Below are positions 47,364-59,263 of a DNA stretch of 64,000 bases, in pieces. Numbering within the stretch: the first letter of the stretch is position 1; each line of letters starts with the position of its first letter. Where the stretch lies: NCBI GenBank assembly GCA_019914945.1, contig CM034112.1, positions 953,001-1,017,000 of the forward strand. Reading direction: 5' to 3'. Below the pieces are notes generated by a model, which searched no databases, had not been told where the DNA came from, and saw nothing but the letters and a program-made list of their open reading frames with translations. The stretch comes from Typha latifolia. Its lineage: Eukaryota > Streptophyta > Magnoliopsida > Poales > Typhaceae. The translations under genes were made by a program, and so were the position numbers.

Positions 47364-48112
47364 CTCTTCATTGTATCTATGTTTGTTGTGCTCCTTTTTT
47401 GACATAACAAGTCCTATAACACTAGTATAGTAAAAGAGAATACAGGTACTACATGAAGTCAGAATGAAGTTTGCAATTTTGCGAGATCCATAAATTGAAA
47501 ACTAATTAAGTGTTACAATTATATATGTAGATGCAGTTCAGAAATTTCCATGGATTTTTGTATGTAGACAATAGTGAACAAAGGCAGTAGATGTTGGCTT
47601 TACTGTGTAAATTGTAAAGAGTTCTCCCTCGGGCCCTCGGCATAACAGAGAAAATTTTGCTGCAGAAAAAGTCTTCTTTTTTATAAGGTATTTTAAACCA
47701 TATATGTCATAAAATTCTTCAAAACTCTGAACTAATTGGATGCCAATGAGATTGTGTTTTTATCTGTAACAAGTATTTCTTAGCAGTATCAAGTTAATTG
47801 AGATGATATTAAATTTTTACTTCTCAAACAGAGAAAAAAAAAATACCAGGACTGCAAAAGAAAGAAGAGAACCTATTGGATTCAATAATGTTAGACAATC
47901 TGACATACCAATCGGTCAACAAAAGAACCGATGCGACCTGCCACCAAACACTATAAAATTTATTGATGTCTTGTTCTTTTCCTTTTTATCTTTTCGTTAT
48001 AAAGAATACCCCAGAAGAAAATTTGAATATAAAAAATAAGCTCAAATAGAACATGAACCAATTTCTTCCTAAATAATTCATCCTTCTCTTTTCCAAGACC
48101 TCCTCATCTCTG
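47364..48112. other. Convergent spacer between DUF1992 and SCPL genes
   Basis: The two flanking genes converge here, so both 3' untranslated regions lie in these 750 bases. No exon is supported. Confidence 0.55.
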
Positions 48113-51100
48113 TTAGACAGCAGCAGCTGGAGATTGGGTAATGTCACTCACCATCTTTAATGCAATGCAAGGCTGGTCCACTGGTACCTGTCCATGAGAC
48201 CAAAGACACTTCCACATGAGATTGTACTATATTAAAAATCTATCTATATATATATAAAAGAAGAACTCTCATTCACATTAAAAAGGAGCCACTGCATTCA
48301 CCTGCACTCGTATGTCCTCTCATGCACTTCCTGTGCATGCTCATGAGCTCACCAGTGTCTACAGTGTTCAAGATCTCCTACTCACGTGAAGGCAAAATCC
48401 CACCACCTCCATTAATGCACACCTCAGAGGTGCCCCCCCCCCAAGATGTATCAACCTCCACGTGAGGAGCATTCATCCCCTTTTTAGGAGATGCAGAAAA
48501 GATTTGGACATGCTAATGTCTGTAACTTAGTCAACTTGGACAGTTTGAAGTTTAAAGGACAACATGAATGAAGTAGTTCATACCTATGTGGTTCGATTTT
48601 AACTTACGCTATCCTCATAAAAAATACAATCAGACGGTTTCTTTAGGTGGCAGTGAATATTGACACTATTGAACTACATTGATTTCAGCATTTGGAATCG
48701 TTTAAAAAAGCATGCTTCTAAGTTAAAAGCTTCATGGCATGCCAGGAAACAACAAAAGTAATTAAATGGCCCTACAAGTAGATCCCCCCCCCTATGCAAG
48801 TGGTAAGTTGTTAATAATGATAGCATTATGTGCAATAAGTAGTACACATAGGCAGTGGATAAAACAAAATACTCACAAAATGTCCAGCTCCAAGGATCCA
48901 ATAGAAATGTAGGTTCTTATGCGACTTAACAAAGGCCTTAGTAGCTCCAGTTTCATCTCCATCACAATACAGAGGCTCTCGGTTTAAGCTGTTAAAATTC
49001 TTTAGCCCCTTCCATCTGAAGAAAAAAAAAAAGAAAACCAAAATAATCACATCTCTATCATATGCCAATAGATAATAATTTGCCATGAGATTAATAGATT
49101 ATTTATAGCCTCACTTGAGCTTCTGAACCCATGCTTCTGCTCCTTTGGTTGCACATATCAAATCAAGCTTCACACAGCCAAAATTGACCAACATTAGTGT
49201 TTGGTCAAAGATATCTATTTCTTGATCAATTAGGACAATGAGAAAGAACTCGAGCAATTTAGATGTTAGCTTATAACTTTTCTTTTCCAATGCCCAAGAG
49301 AGGGAGATTCCACTTGCAATGTTGGTGAGCAACAAAGGTACCATTTGAAAAAGCCATCACAACAACCAAAACATTTCTCACATTTCTTTGGAGAAAAGAT
49401 TAGCATTAGAGACACTCTTCTTTCTGAGGACTTTGGTTTATTAGCTGTCTCAAAGATTAACTATGTCTTCATAGCACAATATAATAACTTCATTACTCAA
49501 AGAATCATGCCTAATAGTCCAACTAATGCTCCATATTCATTATAGAGACCATCTAATATGATTGCTTGCCCATGTTCCTTACTTTGTCAGCTCACCTTAT
49601 CTTGAGATGTCAATGGAAAAAAATATACATATCACATGCATTTTAATTAGTGGGCCCTAAATCATCATTTAATATCAATAAATAGGAAATTACTTTATAT
49701 CCTATATGTGGTTTAGCTAATTTGAGCTTACCTTGGTGTGGACCACATGAGTATTAAATGCTCAAATTTGAAGTACATTGAGGTCAATTAAATCAGGTCA
49801 ACCGACAGCGTACGGTTTTCTTAATTACTACCCAATCCAATAAAACAATAGACAGAAGTACCTTCATACACAAAGTGTGAAAGTTTGTAGTTAATTTCAA
49901 TACCTGGCCATTGTATATAGTCACATTAACACCAAAGGAAAGAAGCTCATCAACCTGCAAGAGAAATTTAACATTGTGAGATAATTGCTTATGAGTGTAG
50001 AAGGAGTTGTTTATTTATACCTCATTGATACTTGGTTTCATGAATGCAGGTCTCAAAGCATCAAAGACATCATCAGACTGTCCTCCCCAACTGCAAGAGA
50101 AAGAAAAATTAATTACTTCTTTATATCAAGATATTAACTTTGAGGAGAAAATACAACTTATACTTAACTTCTTGAAGTTTTGTTTATATCACTTGATCCT
50201 CTTATAGCTCTAATCAATATACAATTATCTATGGTTTGATAATTTGAATACAAAATAATCAAACTACCCTTTTTATTTTACATCAAATTATTATGAAAAA
50301 ACTTCCTTTTTGCCTTATGCTTCTTTCATCTAAATCTTTTTCACTCTTACTTTTGTTAACGAAAAAATTAATGATTTTATTTTGAAGTTTGACCTAACTG
50401 TAACGATTATTAAAGAAAGATGCGTATATACCTGACATTCTTGGGAATTATTTTTAGCTTTTCCTTAATGACAGTGTTCATGAGATCACTGAGACTACCA
50501 TTGAAGGAAGCCTTAGAGCTCAGATATCTCGAATAACGCTCACTTACTGACATCTTCGATGTTCCGATCGCCATCGTAGACCCAAAAGGTGCGTCGTCTT
50601 GCAAGAAATTATAGAAATCCTGCAAGTTTATTGCATGCAGTCTAAGAAACAATCAGTATATTTAGAATCTACAAAACTTTGATGAGGATTTTATAGACCA
50701 AAGTTTTCTTACAACGAAGTTACTACTTGAACTGATCCACCCCTCCAGCTCATTCCATGAGCTCTCTGCTTCAAGATACAAACCTTCCTCTAGTTGATGT
50801 TGGATTTTTCTAGCCAAACTGACATAGAATACCTCACAAGATCAGAAGAGATTAAAAGAAAAAAAAACTCAAGAATATATTGCTGACCAAAGAACAGATC
50901 TCTACTTGTTTGATTGCTCTTCGCCATTCTTATCGAGCCTAGAGACATCTAGGAGAAGAGGTCCCCATGAAAACTACAATAGAAACCACAAAAGACCCAG
51001 AATTTATCCAAGTTTGATCTTATCGAATTCAAACTCACGACAAGTGATAGTTCTACAAGCTAACCACAAAATCCTCTGGAGAAATCCAACTATTCCCCAA

Positions 51101-52048
51101 AGCAACTCCTGTTCACAGAGCTCAAACGATCACCCCAATTCCAAATGAATTAAGCCAAAGATGAAGAAAAAAAAAATTTTACCTCCAAATTTAAGCTTCA
51201 ATTTTCCAGCTTTAATGGCCTTGACGATCGAGACACCAGCGGTGGCCGCAAACTTTCCTCCGTAAGATTCAGCCGCAATAAAAAGTGGGCTTTTCTGCAA
51301 CTTCTCATTCTTGTTGTAGAGCTTCTTCAGAAGAGCAGTCAAGTCACTTGCAGCCTCTTCATCAGTCTTTACAAGAAGCTCTTTATCCTCTACAAAACTA
51401 TATCCAGTTCCTACTGGATTATCCTACAATGTGGATAAAATTATCCATGATAACTACACAAACTTATCCATATCTATCAAGAAAAAGAGAGAAATTTTTA
51501 GTACAAAAGATTCACCACAAAGAGGAGATCAGCCTTCTGTAGCCATGTAGATTCCCTAGGCTTTAGATTAGTATCTAATGGTCCAATCTCTCCAAAGTTC
51601 CCATATCCAACACCAGAAGCCCCCTGTCTCAATACGAAAAATCCATAAGAACCAAAAAAAAAAATATTCTTGTTTTCCTCTCTTCAATCGTATCATTACT
51701 TCTAATAATCTACTTGAACACAAATCGAGAGAGACTTACAGGTCCACCCTGCAACCAGAGCACCGTAGGCCATGGAATTGCTCCGTTTTCAACTCTTTTC
51801 GGGCTGCGATAGAGCCACCAGAACATGTGGGCTTCTGCATTATTCACAGGAAAACAAGGATTTTTTTTTTTTTAATTTTTTGTTTAACAAATCTCAAGAA
51901 CAAAGATCGGAGAAGAAAGGAATGCATTACTTGGTCTAACTCGAGCATAGCCCCATTGTTCAGATCCATCTCTCGTTGCAGAGCCATTAGAGACGCAGAG
52001 AAGTGAGAGTAGAACAAGAAGAAGAGGAAAAAAAGAGAATCTAACCAT
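48113..52048 (-). CDS. Serine carboxypeptidase-like protein, SCPL51 type
   Basis: Thirteen minus-strand exons give 451 residues: 52048-51931, 51834-51740, 51623-51516, 51423-51183, 51108-51065, 50973-50906, about 50818-50714 (one end uncertain by one base), 50619-50432, 50090-50021, 49954-49904, 49167-49115, 49015-48877 and 48187-48113. Residues 1-24 form a signal peptide (FFPLLLVLLSLLCVSNGSA). The S10 family triad is present: Ser160 in AAESYGG, Asp365 in GQLDLICATKG and His426 in GAGHFVPVDQP. The oxyanion block reads LQGGPGASGVGYGNFGEIGP. It resembles SCPL51 and animal retinoid-inducible serine carboxypeptidase more than the sinapoyl-transferase SCPLs. Predicted to be secreted or vacuolar. 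Where I recall GVALGDSWISP in relatives, this reads GVALGNSWISP. Confidence 0.93.
48235..48500. repeat. Possible element within the last SCPL intron
   Basis: The last intron (48876-48188) contains a segment starting TATATATATATAAAAGAAGAAC and ending near a run of about ten Cs at 48435, more GC-rich than the surrounding intron. It could be an inserted non-autonomous element. No termini were proven. Confidence 0.25.
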
Positions 52049-53239
52049 ACCCAATTGAAAGAATGGAAGAACAAGAAGAAAAAGAAGAATATAAAGAGGT
52101 ATAAATAGAACAGAAGTAACAAGAAGGGAACAAATTTGAACTTTTCTTTGTTAATCTTATGGTTGTCTATCCTTTTGGGTGGATATTTGAATGCATTAAG
52201 TTGCAGTTGGCCATCTCTTTGGAGGCTATAAAGTAACAACAGTGAGAGAATCCTCATAAAAAGGAAAGCGAAGACTGTCGATTTGAAGCCTTTCTATCAC
52301 AGAAAGCAACCGCCTTCGGAATTTATTTCCCACCAAATCCTCTCCCCCATTGCTAATGGAGACGAAGTATTCATATCCACAGAGCAAATTTATTTATTTA
52401 TTAAAAAAGCACACACTATATCTTTCTCTTTTATTAAATTAACACCCTACCCATAATTAGCATATAATTAGTTAGATTAGCGACATACCTATGATTGTTT
52501 TAGGTCATTTTGATTTATTTATTATTAAAATTTGATGAATATTCTCTGTTTTGCTTCAATCTTATTTATTTATTTTTATTTTTACTTGCAAGAACTTTGG
52601 AAGGGATTTTAGTATTGCCTCGGAAATTGGGATCTTGGGTTGGCTTGAAGTATAGGGAATGAGAAGTAGTATTAAATATTTCCTTTTCTTCTGAACTATT
52701 AAATGCTATTTGCCAAACAATTCCATGTATACAATTATATTGGGTTTTGTACATAATTAATACTAAAAAAATTTAAAACATCATAATTACTATTAAAATC
52801 ATTTACTCTTTTAGAATTATTAAATAATTGACTAAATTGTCTTCTTTTTTAAAGTTTAAAATGTAAATTATTTATAAAGAAACAATTTTATTCAGAAGTT
52901 ATTTACTATTTTATTTTCAAAATGTCTAGAATATTTTTTAATTTCGCCAGTAACATTTAATTCAAAATATTTTTTTAACTAAAATTTTAGAAAGACACTG
53001 GCTAAAGGCAATGGATGCATGCGAATAACAAAGAAGTTAATTTGTTATTATATTGTTTGTTGTTAAGCTGTCATTAGTTGATCTTGTTTGTTGTTAATTT
53101 GTCCAAAGGCATAATGTCATGCCATTATGCCACCCTAATGGTAAGATTAAGGTCTTGCCTAACAATATTTACCAAGATTAATCTTAAATTAGTTATTGAT
53201 TAAATTTTTTGGACTTGTGGTTAAATTCCAAGCTTCCGG

Positions 53240-53400
53240 ATAATGGGCTTGATCCATTTGGTTATCAATAAATTTATTTTCTCAAGTTTAATCAATTTAT
53301 TAAATGGGCTTTTTTTCAGAAAAGCCCATAAAATATTTTGGGCCAGAAATTGAAGTGTGTTGTGGAAAGCCAAAGCCCAGAGAATAATTCCAAGGCCCAA
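53240..53400. promoter_or_regulatory. Cluster of site II / UP1-like GGCCCA words with a hairpin
   Basis: About six ATGGGCT, AAGCCCA, TGGGCC or GGCCCA words occur in 160 bases. ATGGGCTTTT (53304-53313) and AAAAGCCCAT (53320-53329) form a perfect 10-bp stem with a 6-base loop. Such clusters usually mark promoters of growth-related plant genes, but the nearest gene start (SCPL, 52048, reading away) is 1.2 kb off. Confidence 0.45.
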
Positions 53401-55329
53401 AATTATATCCCAAGTTTATGAGTCATTTTCTTTATTTAAAAATATATATATATTTATCAAAAGCAACCTACCTTTTGTCTTTATTATCATTCAACTCCTG
53501 CATCTTATTTTTTAATGCCTCCAAAATATTTCGACTTTTATTTTCTTATCAAATAGTTACTACATAGATAAGGTAAATTAATAATAGATGCAAAATAATC
53601 TTAATACCCTTGAGAAAGTTTTTAAAATTAAGGTAAAAGTAGCATAATATTCTATGCTTGTTATCTGCCGTTATGTTAAAATTATCTCAGGATATTTTTG
53701 GGCATTAAAAGTAAAATATATAATATTTAAAATAAATTTACTTTTATTTTATAAGAGAAAAATTGCCACTAATATGTAAGATTTTTTTTTTAATGGAATT
53801 AGAGTTGGCCCACATCAATTTAGATAAGTTAATACTTTAAATTTGTTTCTGGAATTAAACTATGATTAATCTAGATTAAAGACAACCACCCATAAACAAA
53901 AAAGTAATGTCATCTTGCTTGGTAGCATAAATTTAGTGTCATATCTCCTTGGCTTATCCTATTTCTCTATTAGTTTGATTAGTGATAAGTTACATCATCA
54001 AAGTAATAAAAGACAATAACAAACAATCAATCATAAATTGATAATAATAAAAGACAATAGTAAAGAGGGCAACATGCCAAGGCCATGACAAAGCTTCTTA
54101 CCTATTACCACTAGAGACACTAATCTTGCACTCTAATCCAACATTAGATAGCACAATCATTAGTCTAATGATCATCTGTCAATTTCATTAATCAAATAGT
54201 TTTATATTTAATATCTTGTCTTGGAGGTTCTTATAATCTAGCTTCTCAACTAATATTATAGCATGATATTCTATTAGGGATACTGAGATTAGCTTCTAAA
54301 ATATTTAAAATACTGGCGATTTTATTCAATATCCTTTAAACAACTACTAATCTTAGGAAGAAATGAGGAAAATAAAACAACTAATTTCCCCTTGAAAAGT
54401 TAAAAGGGTGACCAAAATTAATTTATATCTAGTCTAGTAGATGGAGATTAGAATAATCACAGTGGAAGTAGTTTGTTCTCTTTAAAATAAATAAATAAAT
54501 AAATAAAAAGAAATAGTAATACTCTTTCACCTTCTTATTCTGTTCTCTTTTTCTAGTAGTCTCTGGGGATCTTTCGGCAGCTTGACAGTGACTTCCTTTG
54601 GCTTCTATCATAAGAATGCATGCATGCATGCATCCATACATAAATATGCCAACATTGGGCCCACAACAACTAAGGCAATAAAATTATTCTCCTTAATTAA
54701 AGCCCTTCATTTTGCACTTTGTCTCTTTCTTTTCTTTTCTTTTCTTTTTTTTCTCTCTATATGTGTTTGTTTTGCATATTGGTTCCAAAAGTTTCACCTA
54801 CCTTTATTCCTTCCAAGAGAAAAACCATTTAAGCATCACTAAGTTTTGTGGTCTAAGATGCTGGTGGTCTGGCTCTGGCTCTCTGGCTCTCTGGCTTTAA
54901 TCATGCTCCCTAGCTTTGGACATTAGATGCCCATTTTGATTCCATGAGAGTTGGATGCTTTGGACCTGGACCTGGAGGACTTGGACTTGCAAACTATACC
55001 CAAATCCAAATTGCATGAATTGTTATTGCTTATCTAATATAATATTTGGGTCATATATTTTGCCCAATTAATAATCAATATATTAATTATGTTTTAAATA
55101 TATATATATAGAGAGAGAGAGGGAGTAGAATTTAGAGCAGGTGCAATTGATATATGCAATCGAGTGCAGATGAAAACTTATACTATTATGTTAGGTTTTT
55201 GGATAAATTATGAAACCCTAATAATTGGTTAAAATGTTGTAATAGAATTCCAATTCCTGTTAATAATCCAATTTTTTTTAATTATTATTATTATTTTTTT
55301 TGGTGCCTATTTCCGTTCCTAGGATTCCA

Positions 55330-55520
55330 TCCAATCGAAGCTGATCATGTCCTCGGGATGCGTGGCACCGGCACACGTGTCGATGCGATCCCGATATGCA
55401 AGAAGAATTATAGCTAAGGAAGTGGGTCCCGTGGTTTACGTGTCGTCATGCAACTGGCATAACACCAGTGTCCTCTGTTGTCTCCGGATCATGCAGTCTC
55501 CGTACTCGGCCGGTCCCAGA
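55330..55520. other. GC-rich patch with ACGT-core motifs
   Basis: A sharply GC-richer island holds GCACACGTGTCG (about 55371) and TTACGTGTCGTC (about 55436), ABRE/G-box-like words. A 75-codon open frame spans it but resembles nothing I know. It lies 550 bases beyond the SIAMESE-related stop codon. Confidence 0.35.
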
Positions 55521-56076
55521 TCTTATTATTGTGAGAATTTTAAAGCTAATGGCTGTGTTTCTATTCAATATTAAGCTCTAAATGCAATATACATATATAT
55601 ACCTACCCTGGATTGATTACGATAAATAAATTAAGCATTTAATCTAATTATCCATAATTAACCATTTAAAAAAATTGCATAATTAAATTTAAGCGCCGAC
55701 CTAGGGCATTAAATAAGACATGAACGTGGCTTTGATAGCATTTAAACTAAAATAAGTTTCTGTTCATTAAACTACTCCAATAACTATCAAAACTAACCAC
55801 CAACGAGATTAAATGCCTCAAGTAAATGTATAAGTTATATACCGCAATAAATAAGTGCTATATATTGCTGAAAAATTCAAGAAATCTCTATCAAAGAAGA
55901 ACTCCAATTCATATGGCAATCTTGTTACACCAAATCTGGTAGATATCTATAAACACAAAGACAAAAGATAAATAAAGAAGAAGAAGAAGAAGAAAAACTA
56001 TCAGATCTGATAGTATATTGACCTTCTTAAAATGAAATCAAAACCACACAAATAAACCAAATTATTCTTGTTCTAC

Positions 56077-56421
56077 TTAACCATGAAGCTTCCTCTTCTT
56101 CGCGTTGCCTTGTTGGTCTCTACGTTGGAATAAGTTGTCCAACTCCTCTACACCAACCACGATGAACTCGAAATCTCTCATCAACCTCCTCTTACACATC
56201 ACCACCCTCCTCGGCTTCCTCGGCGCCGGAGGGCAATTCTTCGGCGTCGATGGCAGCTTGCTCTCTTTCGACCTGGGCGTGCGGCATTCTTGATCTCCTG
56301 CGTCATTTTGCGGTGCTGGTGTTCCTCCATGATCGTCTTCCTTGGAAGATTGGGATGATGTCGCGATAGGCCGGAGTATCAACTCCAGTGGAGCTTCGGC
56401 TATCTCAGAGGAGGCTGCCAT
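56077..56421 (-). CDS. SIAMESE-related cyclin-dependent kinase inhibitor
   Basis: An intronless 114-residue frame. The diagnostic block is near residues 48-72: TPRSKESKLPSTPKNCPPAPRKPR, matching the TP...K.P....CPPAPRKPR signature of the SIM/SMR family. A further short motif DFEFIVVGVEELDNLF follows, then a basic tail (AKKRKL) that may act as a nuclear signal. These inhibitors bind CDK-cyclin complexes, restrain mitosis and promote endoreduplication or DNA-damage arrest. Length is within the family range (about 90-130). Lack of introns is usual. Which SMR paralogue it is cannot be decided by eye. Confidence 0.92.
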   Translation of the reverse strand: MAASSEIAEAPLELILRPIATSSQSSKEDDHGGTPAPQNDAGDQECRTPRSKESKLPSTPKNCPPAPRKPRRVVMCKRRLMRDFEFIVVGVEELDNLFQRRDQQGNAKKRKLHG

Positions 56422-56494
56422 GGTGATGGTATGGAAATTGACACTTAGATCTATAATATCATGAAAGAAAGTCTATATGTATAGATAGATATAT

Positions 56495-56502
<8 letters not shown>

Positions 56503-56552
<50 letters not shown>
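56503..56552. repeat. (AT)n microsatellite upstream of the SIAMESE-related gene
   Basis: About 25 AT units lie roughly 80-130 bases upstream of the start codon, so length changes could alter core promoter spacing. Confidence 0.93.
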
Positions 56553-56554
<2 letters not shown>

Positions 56555-57586
56555 ATATATGAATGTGAGCTAGAAAGGAGGAGATAAGAGTGGCTTGGTA
56601 GAGAAGATAGGAACTAAGAAGAGTTTATATAGTTCTCTCTTTTTGCTCCTTCTTCTTCTTCTCTCTCTCTATATACTAGACTGCTTTCTTCCAAGATGAT
56701 CTCCTTGGCTTTTTTACTTTCTTGAATTGGATGGGCCCTTTAGAAGCTACCTTACCTTATCCTCTCTCTCTCTCCCTCTCTCACACACACATCTTTTACC
56801 TTTGAGTCATAATGAAGTCACTTAAAACAGTAGTGAGTAGTATGGAATTAATAGGTTAAATGTTATTGGCATTTAAAATAATTCGCCATAATCGAAATTA
56901 CGGTATTTACTGCCTGTGACTACAAATTTTTCTTGCTTTAGACGATAGGGTCATAATTTATATAAGAATATATATATTTGGTTTAAAGAAAGAGGAGATT
57001 ATATTTTTTATGATAGGATGAGATATGTGGGACCCTTCTAATCTCTCTTCTCTTTCCGACAAGCCTCATAGGATACCCTTTTGGAGCATTAAGATGGCGA
57101 ATTAGAGCCGTCCGATCGTAAAGGATAGATGGTCCCCGGGAGTAAAACGAGCCGCATAGGATGCCGTTCGGGGGGGGGGAATTAAATGCCAGCACGGTCG
57201 ACTCGTTTCCTTTTGTTACTGTTTCGAAATTACCGAAATAATCGGGGGTTAATTAGCAAATAGTTCTCGTACCTCTGCACGTGAGAGTCTGGCGATTGGT
57301 AGATCCTGCCGAATAAGGCTCGGTTTTACCGCCAGCCGAATAATAATTAATCCAACCCTCAGGATATATTCTTTTTAATTACGGAATTTTGATACATATC
57401 ACTAATTAACCTAAATGTAAGGTAGACGCGCGCAAATAGGGAACTTTGGAGGGGTGTGCATATAAAAAAGAGCATGGATTTGGGATTAACATTTTAGCCC
57501 CTTGATTAAAGATAATATGACTCGAAGAGTCTAAATTCACCTGAAGGCCTGGCCATGGCCCAATAAGCAACTCTACTCTCAGGTTG

Positions 57587-57600
57587 TGGGCCATGGCCCA
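57587..57600. promoter_or_regulatory. Palindromic site II-like element TGGGCCATGGCCCA
   Basis: A perfect 14-base palindrome with a TGGGCC word on each strand. A near copy, TGGCCATGGCCCA, lies about 38 bases to the left at 57550. No recognised gene starts nearby; the SIAMESE-related start is 1.2 kb away. Confidence 0.4.
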
Positions 57601-58281
57601 TGAGGGGTAAAAAAGGAAACCTTATCTGATGATATCTCTGGCTATCTGCTGTAAATTGTTCTTCTAAATGATTAGAGCCACAGGGATTGTTCCTCGTGGT
57701 CAAGGCATGAAAGCATATCATGTCGGTAAACAAACAAAAACTCCTCTGAGATTTTCTTTTTATGGATGTTATTTATTTTAACTTAATATTGTTTGATAAT
57801 TATTGACTAATCTCTCTAATTTACAAAAGAAAATAAATATTATAATAAAGTACATCAAAATTATAGATTTGATGTGCCAATTTAAGGCTCTAAGTAATTA
57901 TGAGGTAAATTATTAAGTATAAATCCAGATTAGTGGATTATTAATGTGGGTAGGGTTAGTCGGTTAGATATTAACTTTAAATGGGACGCTAGCCCAGCCC
58001 GGTAGAGATTTGAGCGCCGGAGAGAGAAAAGAGATTTCTTTTTAATTTTCATAAAAAAAAATCCGAAGAACAATTAATTCCTCAAACACATCATACAACC
58101 TTTTATTATTATATATTTATCACAACTTAAATGGGAAAAAAATATTTGGAATGATGACCACTAATATACAAATACAATTATCCTCCTTTCAAGTGAATTG
58201 TCCTGTGTTGACCTTTTCACTTACGACCATCGACGTGGACGACTCGTTAACCCCTCGCGAAAGTCAAACGGGTTGACGTAT

Positions 58282-59191
58282 TTACCCCGCAGGCGGCTTC
58301 CCACGAGTCAACTTCCTGGAATCGAGGAAGTTCTTGTGCTTGGTCTCGCGGGAGGCCAGGTAGTCTAGGAAAGCGGCGAAGTCGGTGTCGTCATAGAGCC
58401 TGGGGTTGTCTTCGTCGACGAGTTCTGGCGAGGGGCTGACTACTCTCTCGAACGGGAGGCTATGGAGAGAGGCCACCGAGATCCGAGACTTTGAAGCGTT
58501 AACGAGCACGCGATGCAGCACGCTTTTGTACCTCCCGTTGCTAAATATCTGAACCCAAAATCCGACCCAATTAATGGAGGATATAAAGGATCAATTTTGG
58601 TACACAGAAGCTTTGAAATGGTCCAGTTTAAGACACATGCACTCCTCTGATTAGTGGAAGGAGTCATCTCCACGTAGAAACAACTCAGAGTGAAAGCAAC
58701 ACGCAAGGATAAGATCAAATTAACCACTGACCTCGAGATGATCACCGACGTTGACGAGCAGGGAGTTAGGGATGGTGTCAACGGTGAGCCACTCATCCCC
58801 ATGTTGGATTTGGAGGCCTTGGACTTCGTCTTGGAGGACGAGGGTGAGGAAGCCGTAGTCAGAATGGGGTGGCATTCCAAGCGTAAGGTTGGGCTCAGGG
58901 CAAGCTGGGTAGCAGTTCACCACCATTATATGCGAGCCATTCTCGAGTTCTTCGAGTACACTACTTTTCTCCACCCCTAGTGTTTCTAAGATTGCATCCA
59001 TTAGATCCATGAACAAGGACCTACTCTCCTTAGCATATGAAACAGCTCTTTCCCTGCAAGTAAATTAAGGTCGTAATTAAAGGTTATAGCTCTTGTTTTA
59101 ATATATATGAAAAGGAAGGTACAATTAATTAATTGAACACTAATCATGCATATGGTACTGCTAAATCTCAAATAGCTCATCAGCCTCTCTC

Positions 59192-59263
<72 letters not shown>

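Larger units (their letters stand above)
52049..56076. other. Spacer between the SCPL promoter and SIAMESE-related 3' end
   Basis: No exon is supported. The SCPL promoter adjoins 52049. A cluster of GGCCCA/AAGCCCA words lies at 53240-53400 and includes a 10-bp hairpin. Short tandem repeats GGCTCT and GGACCT occur at 54870-54896 and 54963-54985. A GC-rich patch lies at 55330-55520. Confidence 0.5.
56422..58281. other. Promoter side of the SIAMESE-related gene and dioxygenase 3' flank
   Basis: The first 300 bases left of 56740 hold an (AT)n tract at 56503-56552 and CT-rich text, the likely promoter or leader. A GC-rich patch at 57010-57330 contains the near-repeat CTCATAGGATACC / CGCATAGGATGCC. 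Two TGGCCATGGCCCA-type palindromes lie at 57550 and 57587. No exon is supported. Confidence 0.5.
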
